Below are positions 38,946 through 51,815 of a stretch of 64,000 nt of DNA, in pieces (the stretch's first letter is position 1; every line of letters begins with the position of its first letter). A model generated the notes under the pieces. The model searched no databases, was not told the origin of the DNA, and saw only the letters and a program-made list of their open reading frames with translations. This DNA is from Protonemura montana. Lineage: Eukaryota > Arthropoda > Insecta > Plecoptera > Nemouridae. The stretch is from positions 9,749,660 to 9,813,659 of the forward strand of contig OX387609.1 in NCBI GenBank assembly GCA_947568835.1. The letters are read 5' to 3'. The translations under genes were made by a program, and so were the position numbers.

Positions 38946-39639
38946 CAAAAACTAGCAAATTTTATCGAGAAAAGAAAGCGTCGATGATGGAATCTGTGTT
39001 GACCAGCAGACAGATAGGTAGCTCAGTGAAACAAAAAAACAAGCTTTAATCAAAAGTAAGTCGATCGGCGTGACGTCATGCGCCCAACTTTGCTCCTCCA
39101 ATAACGATTTCCGTTCTGCCAAGGCCAGGGATTCGACAAACTTTAGCCGACACACGCGTGTGCGTCTTTTTAAGACTTTCTGTCCTTGGAGATGCCGAGG
39201 ACACGAGCTCTGAAGATGGCTGAAAGACAAATCTCTCCAGGACTGATTCGATATTATTAACTTCGCAGTCATCAGTTTTTTTTACTATGAACCCTCTCAA
39301 GAAAGTGTACCCAGTCGGGGTCTCGAATCTCGGAGGGTGATTCTGTAATTTTTGTTCAGTGGAACGGAATGAGATGAAATTATAAATTTTGTTCCCCAAT
39401 ACTTGGCATATTCGTACTAAAGAATCGCAACTAATTTAAAAAATAGAAACCGACCTGGCTTACACTGTCTGAACTCAGAAGATGTAAAGATTTAAAGGTC
39501 GAACAGACCTAAACGTTGAACTTCTACAGTCTACACCATAAATAACCCTTAATCCAACGTCGAGGTCGCAACCCTTTTTGTCGATAAGAACGCTCGTTCC
39601 ATTTTTATCATACGAAACAATTGCCTATTTCATTTCATT
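38946..39639. other. No gene recognised
   Basis: Overlapping minus-strand open frames at 38952-39399 have no recognised domain. Confidence 0.4.
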
Positions 39640-39745
39640 CCATTTCACTGAAAAATATATATAGAACCACCGGTTCAAAGCGGTATCCACTTTTCGCGGG
39701 CGATGCTCTAACCATTTGTGTAATTGGACACGGCTTCCTTGATAG
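39640..39745 (-). mobile_element. tRNA-derived SINE, decayed copy
   Basis: In reverse it reads gtccaattacacaaatggtt, agagcatcgcccgcg and ctttgaaccggtggttc. The A-box-like and B-box-like parts are spaced as in a tRNA, followed by a TA-rich tract. Confidence 0.6.
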
Positions 39746-42700
39746 GAAATGAATGTGTTTAATCAAGCTGACAGATCTCCAAAGAGTGAGGCTCCATGAG
39801 GCTGTGAAATAAAAAAAAAACAAACGAATTGAGATAAAAGTGTTCCTAATGAAAAATATCTTTCATTTCGAGCTTTCGCAATGAAATTAAGTTGCAATTG
39901 TGTTTCTTTTTTGCTTGTCATTTTTGACAAATCAGTTTATTTGCTTTTATAAATTGGCAGCCCTAAAAACCGCGTATAATAACGATTCACGTCTCACAAT
40001 TAAATTCTAAGGAAATAAACATTTGAAATAATGCAAATTAACATCGGTTTACCTAGCACCGGTCTCTACTCTAACACCACGATCCACGATACTCTATAAC
40101 CAAACCATCTCACAAAACACCGAACTAGCGCCGTGCCACCCGCGGCCACCCGAACGGATACCCACACCCAACTAATTCACTCCACGGCGCACTTCCCCAA
40201 CAAAACCTAATCCCGGCGCCGAACCCCCGAGTCCTGATGGGTCCCGCACACTACGTCACGGGATCACGTTTCGCGCTGTAGGGAGCTCCCCGGGAAGAGC
40301 ACATAACTTATGCTCGACGCTAAGCGTTTGGTTGTACTTTACGTTCAAGTGGCGCACAGGGGATGAGTTTGTACAGAGCGCTAATTTAGGCCTCTTAGTG
40401 TTTTTACTGGTTTTACGTTTCCGGGTATGGTTGTTGACACATTGAAGGGGATAGAAAACGAATGGTTCGGGTTTTGGGGAGAGTTGGATGAGATATTTGT
40501 ATTGAGTATATTAATAATAATAATCATTTTGTGTCAGCTTAGTCAGTAAAATGATGTGCAAAGTCATTTCAAAACGGTTTGTAAGGCGACAGGCGTGAAA
40601 TAACATTTTTTTATAGTTAATTATCTAAACAAATTGCAATTTTGAAACAATTTTAATTAAACATGTTGCTAATTAAGAGTTAACAATTAAACAAAACACG
40701 TGAGTCGGCGGCTAGTTTGTATCTACCTCACGGTGTCCCAGCGGCACAAAGTATTTCTGGCAAAAATCCAGGACACATTTCTCTGCGAACTTCGAACTAC
40801 ATAATAAAACAAAAGTGAAAACGTCGCGGTGTTCTGGCGGGGTGAACAGTCAACAGTGCATTCACCTTTGGCTGGAAGGCATGCGAAGAAGAAGAAGAAG
40901 AGGAAGAAGAAGAAGAAGCGAACATAGCAATTAAAGCGACCATAAGATAGTCGTAAGAAAATTAAACTCGAGTAAGAATGCACCGAATAAATGACATAGA
41001 AAATGTATGGTACGTCTAAAACATTCGGGTGTTTCGATTTTTCACGTTTTCAAAATGCAAGCATATTAGGGTATTTGTTTGATTCGTATTTATGCAGATC
41101 GGTGCCAACAATTCAACCATTCTCGACTCGGCCATCTAGGCTGTGTTGCCAAATCAACTTTAAGGTAACACCAGAAGCAATATAAATGCCAACGCAGCCA
41201 AATCAATTCTGATAGCTTACACGTTTCAGAGGTAAATATTGACTTTTTTTAGATGCGCGAACAAAGTTCCGTTGTTAAATATCGATGCCTATTTGATTTT
41301 TTTTTTTTGGATACACTTTGACAAATTGATTTGCAAAAATTAAAAAGCGCAGCCAGCGATTCGGCAGTTTGTACAAAATATAGGTTCTCTGTTTAATGCG
41401 TTCTAGTTTATTACACGAAAAACGTTTCAAACCTCGCGGGGACCGAAAACTCGATAAAGAAAATACTGAAGAGAAACTTTTTAACAAAATTTCTTTCCAA
41501 CGCCGACAAACTTTGCCATACCGTGTAATCTCGGTCGGTCGAAACCTCATTATATTCAAATCCACGTGGCGTAGATTAGCCGCGAAAAACCCCTGTTTTA
41601 CCGCCGCCAATTTGTCTTGCCCGCGGGCGCGCGATAGCCAAGGTATTGCCGGCGTAATGATGATGGATTACCAGGGCAGACCAGAGGGTCATCACTTCGG
41701 ACATTGTGTCTGCGACGTCGGACGTGCGATGAAAATGATTAAAAGTAGGTCCGGGGTGATAAATTGCATGCCAAGGATTAGACTGGCTCCGGTCTTAAAT
41801 GGCCGCCTACCTCGATGTAAGGATCAACGCGACGGGTTAAAACGGGTTCAATATCTTTTGACCATTTTGGGGACACATTTGTAAGGGAAGTCTTTGTTAT
41901 AAGTGTCGTGTCCCCGTGGGATGAGGCGGTAGAGGAAATTTGACAGGTTGCTGTATATAAATGTGAACGTGACAGAATTGGCGAGAAGAGCTTTTTCACA
42001 CGGGCGGAGAGAGAAAAAAGGCTAATGAACGGACAGAGGGGTGCGATTAGGAATTTTTTTTTCCAGGTAGATTAAGATAAGGTAGTCTACATTTGTTTCG
42101 GTGTTAACATAGCGAAAAACAGGCTTTATCATCTAGTTTGAGTCTTAAAAAAGTTGCATGAATGAAACAGGTTTATGTGAACATGACAGGTGATGGCTGT
42201 ACTGTCATTTGATGTTAATGACTAAAAATGCGTTGTCTGGTCACGAATTTTGTTTAACGGCACACATTAAATGGTATTTCAATTTCAATTTGCTAGCAAA
42301 TTTTCCTTGAAGTTCACTCGAAATTAAAAACCCCGATGCGGGACACAAAACTCTTCGACAACTTTTGGAAATTTTCAATTTGGTTTCTCAAATAAGATAT
42401 ATGTATCCAAATATGTGCATCAAAAGTAATAATTTGGTGGCCATTTTTAGCGAAGACAGTTCAACATTAGCGCTCTGGCAGTACGATACCACCCAAGTCC
42501 TCGTGGCCATGCCATTTGTCCCCGAAACGGTGCCACTGCTGTCAACGAAGAACATTCTCCGATCTAAGTGCGTCGTTAAACACTGCTGCTCCACATTGCC
42601 CGCAACAGGACAATAATGAAGAGGTAGATTTGAAGTCTAACATGATGAATGAAGGACCTCGACAATGTCGACAATGTTCTTGCCGTTCCCGGAACTAAGA

Positions 42701-43856
42701 TGTAGCGCAGTGCAAAACCCGACCGCCGCCAGCGCTTCGTGCGACACACGGCATCTTTGAAGCGATCATAGACGTGTGCAAGAAACTTGGCCAGAGTTTC
42801 AGATGAGAAGCCATTTTGATAAAAGCATTTTGAACGGCTGGGACGTGGTGCACGAGTCTAGAGGGCCTAGATTGAACAAGAGCGGTCGACAGTTTTTGTC
42901 ACAAAAACTGTGGGAATTGGTAAAAAGATCCGGAGTAGATATACATTTTTTCAGATATCGATGTGAAAACGCACTTTTTTCAAAACTATCCAACAAACCT
43001 CTTTCACGACAGTTTATCTTTGAAATGCTAAGACGTTCAAACTTCAACAAACGACCCAAAGCCCCTAGCGAGTCACCATGTCGATGCCGGCCACTCTCGG
43101 CCAATCGCTGCCCTCTAGACTCTAGGGGATCACCGCGGATTTACCAACTCGGAACACGTCCTTAAGGATGTTTTTGCATGTCCTGCAGCAGCCCAGGCGG
43201 GGATAAATCAAGGATCACGCAAGACAATGCAGCCGAGTCTGGGGCTGTAAATTAGTGGCTTCGGGTAGGGTTCAAGTCTGAGGCGGTCGGGCACGAAGAT
43301 AAACTTGGGTTGTTGTGCCCGAGTTGGGATTGTTGGCGTTCACTCAGAAGGGTTTATGACGGGAATAAGTAATCTGACTTGAGTGGGTTGCAGTTGGCTG
43401 TAGATGCGGTTGTTTTGTTGTATATAGCCGAAGAAGCTGCAGTCGCCCAGGGTTACCGTTGTGAAAATATGTTGCGACTTGAGGTTGACGGCCAATTGTA
43501 AAAAGAACAAGGCGTATTTCTAAAAGCTCTTTCCGTTGCTAAGTGACGTGTTCGCTAGTCGTTAGCGAGTTCTTTCGTTGAGCGAAAAATAACTAGTGTT
43601 GTATAATACCTGTATTTTTGTTTTCAGCGACAGGACGTACTTTATAGGCAGAGGCGCCACCTGTCGTTAGGGGTGAAATGTGGGCCAACTGGCATTTTAA
43701 AAAACACAACATATTAACTACGCTGACGTCCGTCATTTTTACGAGGCAAAATGTTTTGTTTACAAAGCTATTTTTTACTTTTGTAATTAGTAAAATAAGT
43801 AATTTTAAATCCTATCACTTAATCCATAATAGGAATTTAATTAATGGGTTGTATCA
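39746..43856. other. No gene recognised
   Basis: It includes a GAA/GAAGAA purine run at about 40887-40920 and several open frames (41396-41884 plus, 42776-43165 plus) without recognised similarity, repeat structure or paired splice sites. Confidence 0.45.
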
Positions 43857-44398
43857 TGGCAGGGGATAGTCCATGTGCTGGTATCTTCTCTCACGGGCTA
43901 GACTGTAGTAATGCAGGGGACAGTCCATGTGCTGGTATCTTCTCTCACGGGCTAGACTGTAGCAATGCTGAAGACAGTCCTTGTGCTGGTATCTTCTCTC
44001 ACGGGCTAGACTGTAGTAATGCAGGGGACAGTCCTTGCACTGGTATCTTCTCTCACGGGCTAGACTGTAGCAATGCAGGGGACAGTTCTTGTGCTGGTAT
44101 CTTCTCCCACGGGCTAGACTGTAGCAATACAGGGGACAGTCCTTGCACTGGTATCTTGTCTCACGGGCTAGACTGTAGCAATGCAGGGGATAGTCCATGT
44201 GCTGGTATCTTCTCTCGCGGGCTAGACTGTAGCAATGCAGGGGACAGTCCTTGTGCTGGTATCTTCCCTCACGGACTAGACTGTAGCAATGCTGGGAACA
44301 GTCCTTGTACTGGTATCTTCTCTCACGGGCTAGACTGTAGCGATGCAGGGGACAGTCCTAGTGCTGGTATCTTCTCTCACCGACTAGACTGTACTTAA
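43844..44398 (+). repeat. 54-bp minisatellite forming a 184-codon open frame (18-residue repeat)
   Basis: About ten units of 54 bp run from 43860 to 44394. Because 54 is divisible by 3 the frame stays open as copies of DSPCAGIFSHGLDCSNAG, from ATG at 43844 to TAA at 44396. The opposite strand is also open for 114 codons, as expected for such a repeat. Changes between units fall at all codon positions (A to T, C to S, H to R, G to E), which argues for a minisatellite over a protein under constraint. No signal peptide, splice site or poly(A) signal was identified. A secreted or structural Cys-rich repeat protein cannot be excluded. Confidence 0.85.
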
Positions 44399-47300
44399 GT
44401 TGACTTACCAGTATGCTCTAACCAAATTTGCAATCATCGTTAATCGCTTATGATCAGTGCATGCCGAAACCACTCTAAATGTAATATAATAGATTGCTGC
44501 TAATTAGTTATCTGTAAATCGCAAAAAACTGCCTGACAATGTCGCAAAAACACGTGGTCTATCTACCATTAGTCACCTACCGGCCATCGCACCCAATTAT
44601 CGTTACTAAAATAATAAATTATTTAGAAAATGACTAAACGAGGAAATCTAGCAGTCATCGATTTTAACAAATTAAAGCTCAATAAATTCCGCTTCAATGC
44701 GTCCAATCAGCGAAACAAATCCCATTAATTATGTTCTCGATTCCAATTAAATATCAGGGCGCTGGCAAAAACTTGACTGAATACGTCATCGAATACGTCA
44801 TCGTTGTCCGCAGTGAATTAAACAAGTTGAATGCCATGGCACGGAGGTGACGATCAAAATCGCGCGTATTTTGTCTTCAAGAGCAAGTCTCAGAAACCAG
44901 GAAGCCGTTTTGTGAAGTGTTTCATTTATTTTCTCTAAAAACTATGAAAATCACATTTGTGAAAATGTCGATAATTCCAGTTTCACTTTTTTTTTTGTGT
45001 TGCGATGTTTGCTTAACTGGTGAAAAAATAAATGCTATCAAAATTCCTTGTTTAAACTAAAATTTCTCGTATTTTGTAAGATATTTCTTAGAATAAATCG
45101 TTTGTTCCTCCGGAAAAACAGCATTTGTTTCCCCTATTTGTTCCTATAATAACAAACTCCCATTATGGGATTTCTAGGAGAATCTTTATCTCAAGATGGC
45201 AAATTAACCTGTGACAAAAAATGTGAAACCAATTACCTGCTACATATAGGTATTCCGTTTCTACCAACCCAACCCAACTCATTGAAATCGTATTTTTAGC
45301 AGCACATCCATCTCAAGCCGCCATTAACGCGGACGTGCCTGTCCAATTCCGAACAAACTCTAAAACATTGCAGCTCAACGCCATGTACTTGCGCTCGACG
45401 GAATAAAACTATCGCAAAAGAAAACTGAAAAACTAAAAAAAAAAAAACTATCTCCTCGCTTCACTTCATCATCAACTCACGTATTGCGCCCTAAAGAAAC
45501 TAAGTGAGGAAACTTGGAACCTTTAGAGATTCCATTAACGCGGCTCTCGCGCACTTAGGCTATGGCGGCGTGATCGAGTATGCTAACGATGTAGGAATAT
45601 TCTCGCCCGTGCAAGACCTACCTACTTAGTAATACCGTCGCTACTCGTGTCTGACGCTGGCAAGGGAGTGTTTGCAAAGGATTAAGAGATTGTCTCGTGA
45701 ACGACAACGATCTTCTCGAAAGAAAAGTCTGAATTCTGTGCAGAGAACCGGTGTGGTGCAATCCTGTATCGTACAGGTGAAGGATTTTGGGTAATTTTCG
45801 GTAAATTTTTGAGCTGATTAGGGGATAGCACTATGTTTACACTGCAGGTATGTGACAATTGGTGTATCTCCGGGTATACGACTTAAATCCGCGTTTAGAT
45901 ATTTAAAAAAATATTACTTTTAACGCAAGCTTTTTGCGTTTTCAAAAGAATTGTAATCACTCAAATTTTGTAGCTCTGTGATGTTAAGTTTCTTGCTAAG
46001 AAATTCGACTTTATCATTAGGAACCATCTGGTTTTTTCGTGGTATCGGTTTACATATTTTTGCTATTTTTCTATTTATTTTTCTATTTTGCTACTTTTGC
46101 TATATTTTTTGCATATTTTGCTTTGTGGATCTCGGCCCAGTTGTGTTACAATGGATTTTGAATCTCTGAATACATAAAGCAATCACAATTAAAAATCTGG
46201 TAATAACTTTAGGCGTGTGGGAGTACACTACAATCCGGCGCAAAAAATGGCCGAACATTTTTGACATCCTCCTGATTGTCACTTGAAAAGACAAAAAAGA
46301 ACAAAAAAAACACTGCATTTCAGTTTTTGAATGCACCATTGGTAATTATATTTCTAACGAAATTAAATATGAGCTTGTAAGTTTCCCACAACTTAGACAA
46401 AGGTTAATAGTATTTAATGAAACCCCACTGGTAGCAATAATAATCAAAGTTAAGTGAATAATCCGTACATTTCGCTAAGAGAGAACGCTTCAGAGGCAAC
46501 AAGAGTAATTTTCAAAGCAACAAGGTTCTAATTTAGGACCGCGCAAATTAGAAGCAGCCCCTTGAATCAAAGGTCGGAATTTACTTAACAGCACTGAGCC
46601 AACTCGATTGTCCCATGTTTCTGCTCTGCTGAGCTCATTCACAGTTGTCTTCGCGGGGTCCCCGTGGTGAAGAGATTTTGGGTGAATCAGCCCCAGAAGC
46701 CATTGTCTTTTCGGGCTCACGGGGGTCGCTCGCGTGCGGTTCGGTTTAAATGGACGTTTCGATGGCGATATTAAATTAAGTGCGCTCGGGTGAAAATTAT
46801 GTGGTGGTTTTAGAGCATGGTTAATGTGTGCGGATGGTTGATCTCCGGTTAATTGGGCGAGATGATTTGATGTGCCTGATTCGGGAGGGTTTGGAGAAAT
46901 CGATGCTTAGAACGTGCGAACTCTCGGCACGGAATATATGTGTAGAAAGAAAAGTATCATTACTGAGATGAATCTGAGAATTCTTGCCAAAAGAAAAACC
47001 AACAAGAGGAAATATATATCTGTGGATACAAGTCTATGTTACACATTGTATTATTTTGAAGATTTTCTTCGATTCCGAAAGAATTATAACAATTGTTCTG
47101 TGATTTTGCAATGATGAAAACTTATTAAAATACTTGCTTATCTTAAATAATGTAACTGTACATAATTGCGATGAGATTACCGGTTTGTATTTGAATTTAA
47201 TTTGCGTTCGATGTCAAATTGACAGCTACTAGTATCAAACAAAAGCCACTCGCCAAATCCAATCACAGCGATACCGATGCATTCTTCAGGTCGCGTCGGT

Positions 47301-49852
47301 AACGGTGTATTCCCCCGCAAAATCCCACCACCACACGCATGCTCGACATTTAACGCATGGGCAGCGGCCCAGCGAGCGATGAACAAGCCGGGGACCTGAT
47401 AGTGCTGCATTATTCAAGATAGAAAGCGTTGGTAGCCAGAAATTGGCCAAATTCGGTCACTTTCCGCTTTTGTTTGGTAACAAATATATGAAGCAACCAT
47501 AGACTAACTCATCGGGCATTAACCTATATAATGGTAGAGATTTCTACAATCTTTATAGCGGGCATTTGAAACGACATTGTACAAAACAAAATAAATTGTA
47601 CCATTAACACTAGTAATAACATAACAATGTAAAAGAACGTGCATGGTCGTCATATCCAATGGCAATGTTTTGCTGTTGAGCGATAAGAAACAGTATACAA
47701 AACTGTGGCGACATTTTGAGATGCTGCTGAATTCATGTAATGGCAGATCTTCGATTAAAATGGCGTCAATGCTTGAACGTTGGTTGCCTATCGCCACACA
47801 ACACCGAGACTCTCACCTCGGCCCGATGTGATCTCAGAAAATTCTAAAAACACTTTGAAAACAGAAAAAGTGCCTCGTAATCGGGAACCCCACCGCGTCT
47901 GGCGCTGCGGTCTGCGCCGGATATTCGAAGCCACTGCGCATGGGATAAACGCGGGTAAACGTGCAGGCCCCGGGAATAACGGCACAACAAGAGAGCTGGG
48001 AATATGTCTAGGATTTCTAGGTTATGTGATAAGAATGTGTTTTCTTTTTTTACGAGAGTCTTCGTGGCAACGGCTGTAAACAGGCACATAGTATTGGCTG
48101 CAAGGGAAGTTATAGTTTTCAGTACGAGGCTGTTACCCAGCAGAGAATATAAAAGTACAAAGGAAGTGGTGCAGTGCATTTACTAAATCATCTATAAAAG
48201 CATTGTACTCAAAAGTATTCTTTAGTTGCAAACATAAACCTAGTGAAACTTTTTGTGTTTAGATGTACGTGTTTTTTTGTTTATTTTTTTTTACTACCTG
48301 CTTTTTTTCGTCAATCTCAAAAATTAACCTGGTTTTCATGTCAAAATGCATGATAGCAGTCGCGTTCGAGCTTCCACCGGAAACCAGAAATCCCCATCAC
48401 AACGCCAGTCTCTAGGTGTTACTAGGATTCTAGAAGATTTCTGGGAGTTTATGGCCGAGACGTTTTTTAGATTATTCTAAGTGATTTCAAGTGGTTTCAA
48501 TGGGTTCTGGGAGGTGCTAAGAGATTTATATGTGATTCCATGTGACTTACAGTGATTGAAAGTGGTTCTAGGATATTTCTACGTGGCTTGAAGGTGGTTT
48601 AAGGTGGTTTGAACCAATTTCGGGGTGATTTTTTTTTTGCGATTCTTGGTGCCTTTTAGTAATAAAAGATGATTATGAGCAAGTTTAGCGATTCTGGACG
48701 TTAATTCGAATGACTAACACACCGTTAAGGTAGAAATCATGACGCTTTAAACATGCCAGGCGATCGTTAAGATTCCTGTTCGAATTTAAGACACAATAAG
48801 GGCAGCAAACTTCATACGCGCCACGAGGAAATCTTGATTAACGGTTATTTTAAGTTTGATAATGGCCGTTCTTTCCGCGGGTCGCAACATGAAACGAAGA
48901 CGAGTGCCGCACGCAGATTGGCGGCGAAACGCACGGTAAAGTTGTGAAAGTTCGGTTAAAACCCCAGCGCTTAATGTCGGATGTAAAAGTAACTAGAAGC
49001 CCTGATACAAGAGATGGATTCTCACCAGTCGCACAGCGCTTCTATCGGCAACAGAAGTTTGATTCTCGACTATAGAGACGCGCGAAACTGCGGCACAACT
49101 TTTAAGTAAACAACGTTTCCCGCGCAACCGTCTCGCGAGTTATTTATAGAAGCCCTCGTAGACGTCTCGGCAAACGCTGAATTCAAATAATTAATTCGGA
49201 TATTAAATTTTATTATCTCTGAGTTATCAAGTAGCAGCAAGCGAGGCGATTCAAATTATTCTTCTACAAAATAGAGATGCCTGGATTGTCGCGTGACTCG
49301 TTCGCCGCAAAGGAAAGCGGACACTAGCAGCATTCAAATTCATTTTTACTAACATTGTGTTTAAAATGTTTGCTTTCCATAATGTATAATTGATTTATTT
49401 AAGTTTTATTTGTGACAGGCCCACAAGTTTTCTGTACAATAATTCTTAACAAAAACAACCAAAATGTGTGTAAATCATGAAAATGTGTAGATGATTGTGA
49501 ATTCCAAGCGAATAGGCGCTTCTTTGCGAGAGGCGAAAAGTAAACCAATTCAGTCCCCCCAATCGAAAATCAAAGTTAAAGCGTAAGTCAGGCGAAGAAG
49601 TGTCTGAAGAGCCGTGAAAAGGGTGAGCGCTAAAAAACAACAAACGTTCCAAGAGCAAGAATCTGAAAAAACAACAAGCGACGTCGACGCGTCGTAACGA
49701 GAGGCGATCAACACAGACGCAATAACCGATCGAACTCTCGAGGCGGCGACGGCGAGCCTGAGAGTCGGCGCGAACCTCTGTCTAGAGTCCCAAGCGACAA
49801 AGATGACAGCCACTAAGTCGAAAGGAGGCACAGAGAACCTACGATAGGGAGT
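44399..49852. other. No gene recognised
   Basis: 5.4 kb of mostly AT-rich sequence. The part 48400-48640 shows a diffuse short-period pattern of aagtggtttcaa and gtgattcca words. No exon, RNA gene or named repeat. Confidence 0.45.
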
Positions 49853-50218
49853 GGCTCCACGGCTTGACAGTCAGTTTTGGGGCAAAAATGGCGTCCACGC
49901 TTGGAGTCGGCCACTCTCTGGCTATCAAGGCTCCATGGCTTGCCAGTCAGTCTTGGGTCAAACATGGCGTCCACGCTTGGAGTCGGCCATTCTCTGGCTA
50001 TCAAGACTCCACGGCTTGACAGTCAGTTTTGGGGCAAAAATGGCGTCCACGCTTCGAAGTCGGCCGCTATCAAGGCTCCATGGCTTGACAGTCAGTCTTA
50101 GGGCAAACATGGCGTCCACGCTTGGAGTCGCCCACTCTCTGGCTATCAAGGCTCCATGGCTTGACAGTCAGTCTTAGGGCAAACATGGGATCCACGCCTG
50201 GTGTCGGTCACTCTCTAA
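49853..50218 (+). repeat. 76-bp minisatellite, locus 2 (about 5 units)
   Basis: Units start at 49853, 49929 and 50005 (ggctccacggcttgacagtc, then caaaaatggcgtccacgctt and actctctggctatcaa). One later unit has lost several bases near 50060. Same family and orientation as 20826-21015. Confidence 0.92.
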
Positions 50219-50940
50219 CCTCAAAGGGGACTCCCTGACGTGGGCGAGAGTCGAGCTCAGGATCACGTCGTGGCGAAATAGGCGGAGGGCGGGGTCGACC
50301 ACGACGTCGACAGAACGCTAATGGAACACGATGACCGAGCGCAGACCAAGCTTTCAGTGCCATTTGGAGTAATATAAGTAGCAGACAGTTTGGCGAGCGC
50401 GTTTTAGTGTTTCTTGAGAAGTCATTGGACGTGCGATGACGTTTAAATGTCACCTAGCGGCCTCATCGAGTACTATTGGAAGGAACTTAACGGAAATGTG
50501 TTTTTTTTTTTTAATAAAATAAACTATTCGCTAGTCATATGTATTAAACTGTCTAAAATAAATGCTAGTATTGCAGCTATGTACACTAAGGAGAAGTAGA
50601 ACTTTCAATAAAAAGCTGGAATGTTAAAATGGCCGGTCTTACAGCATTTTTACAAAATTAACCTTAAGGACCGAAAGTAAATCCGGTCAATTTGACTGAT
50701 GGTCGGTCTGTTTAATGGAAATACAGTCTAATTCAATCCGGTGAAATAGTTTGAAGTTTTCAGGCAAAAAACACGGCTTCAAAGATACGGCCATGAGATT
50801 AGAAGCAAAGCTTGTTAGATCTCAGAAACAAACGCAGCTGGTTGATGCTATTTTGCTGACACGTGGGTTGTTGGGTCAAACCGCCACGTGTGCACGCACC
50901 TTCTTGCGTGGCTAGTGCGTGCGTGTGTGTGTGCGTGTCT
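50219..50940. other. No gene recognised
   Basis: No exon or repeat family. It ends at a GT/TG-rich tract that leads into the poly-G run. Confidence 0.4.
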
Positions 50941-50955
50941 GTGTGTGGGGTGGGG

Positions 50956-50986
<31 letters not shown>

Positions 50987-50995
50987 GAGGAGGAC
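50921..50995 (+). repeat. GT-rich then poly-G/GGA low-complexity tract
   Basis: gtgtgtgtgtgcgtgtctgt leads into about 22 consecutive G and then gaggaggaggagg. Strong potential for G-quadruplex formation and for polymerase or assembly errors. Confidence 0.92.
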
Positions 50996-51248
50996 ATGGG
51001 TGCTGCGATTAGTTGGCAAAGCCCCGGGCAAAGGGTGGTTGATTTTGTGAGGCTTGGAAATAAAGTTTGATTGCTAGCTGGAGTTACCAAAATGTTTCCA
51101 ACTCAGCAGATTTAATATCAATTCGGTTATCACGTTGTGTAAGTATATATACATATACATATATATATAATAATATATAATATGTACATATATATTTTTT
51201 TTTGCCTGTCGCTTCAATTTCCAGCAATGAAACAGTCATAATTTTCCT

Positions 51249-51300
51249 CAAATTCAAGCTGTCGAGATGTTGATAAGCAAGGCGAATGAATAAGGATGAC
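51249..51300 (-). mobile_element. 5S-derived SINE, small body fragment
   Basis: It carries ctgtcgagatgttgataagc and aaggcgaatgaa, the reverse of the SINE body. It leads into the tRNA-SINE tail pair. Confidence 0.6.
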
Positions 51301-51309
51301 ATCTTATTT

Positions 51310-51436
51310 AAATTGCAAACGCTTGCAATACGCCCTATTTTATTATTATCAACACTATAACAGTCTCAAAAATTGATGCAAAAATTGAAATCTATTTTTG
51401 AGACGGTTATAGTGTTGATAATAATAAAAAAAAGGC
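51310..51436. repeat. Near-perfect 36-bp inverted repeat made of two tRNA-SINE tails
   Basis: The left arm 51338-51373 (ttttattattatcaacacta...) and the right arm 51394-51429 pair over 36 bp with one mismatch, separated by a 20-bp loop. Both arms are the tail segment seen at 26350-26400 and 55127-55165 (gagacggttatagtgttg). The left arm is preceded by gcaaacgcttgcaatacg. Confidence 0.9.
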
Positions 51437-51815
51437 GAGTGAAGTTGCTGTACTAACTTTCATCCCTCCAACCTCTCTACCGAACAGAACTGGTCATGTG
51501 TATGATGGTCACCCATCCAATACCTGACTCAGCGTAGTGTTACTTAACTTTCATCCCTCCAACCTCTCTCCCGAACAGAACTGGTCATGTGTATGATGGT
51601 CACCCATCCAATACCTGACTCAGCGTAGTGTTACTTAACTTTCATCCCTCCAACCTCTCTTCCGAACAGAACTGGTCATGTGTATGATGGTCACCCATCC
51701 AATACCTGACTCAGCGTAGTGTTACTTAACTTTCATCCCTCCAACCTCTCTTCCGAACAGAACTGGTCATGTGTATAATGATCACCCATCCAATACCTGA
51801 CCCAGTGTTGCTTAA
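51437..51815 (-). mobile_element. 5S-derived SINE with four tandem heads
   Basis: Four units with a 91-bp period (ttacttaa at 51540, 51631 and 51722), each containing the reverse of ttggatgggtgacc and gaccagttctgttcgg. The joint between units (gttacttaactttcatccct) is the same joint as at 32151-32170. The body continues on the left (aaggcgagtgaagttgctgt). Confidence 0.9.

Noticed and set aside
41396-41884. 162-codon plus-strand frame
   Set aside because: No recognisable domain, no paired splice sites, and composition like its surroundings.
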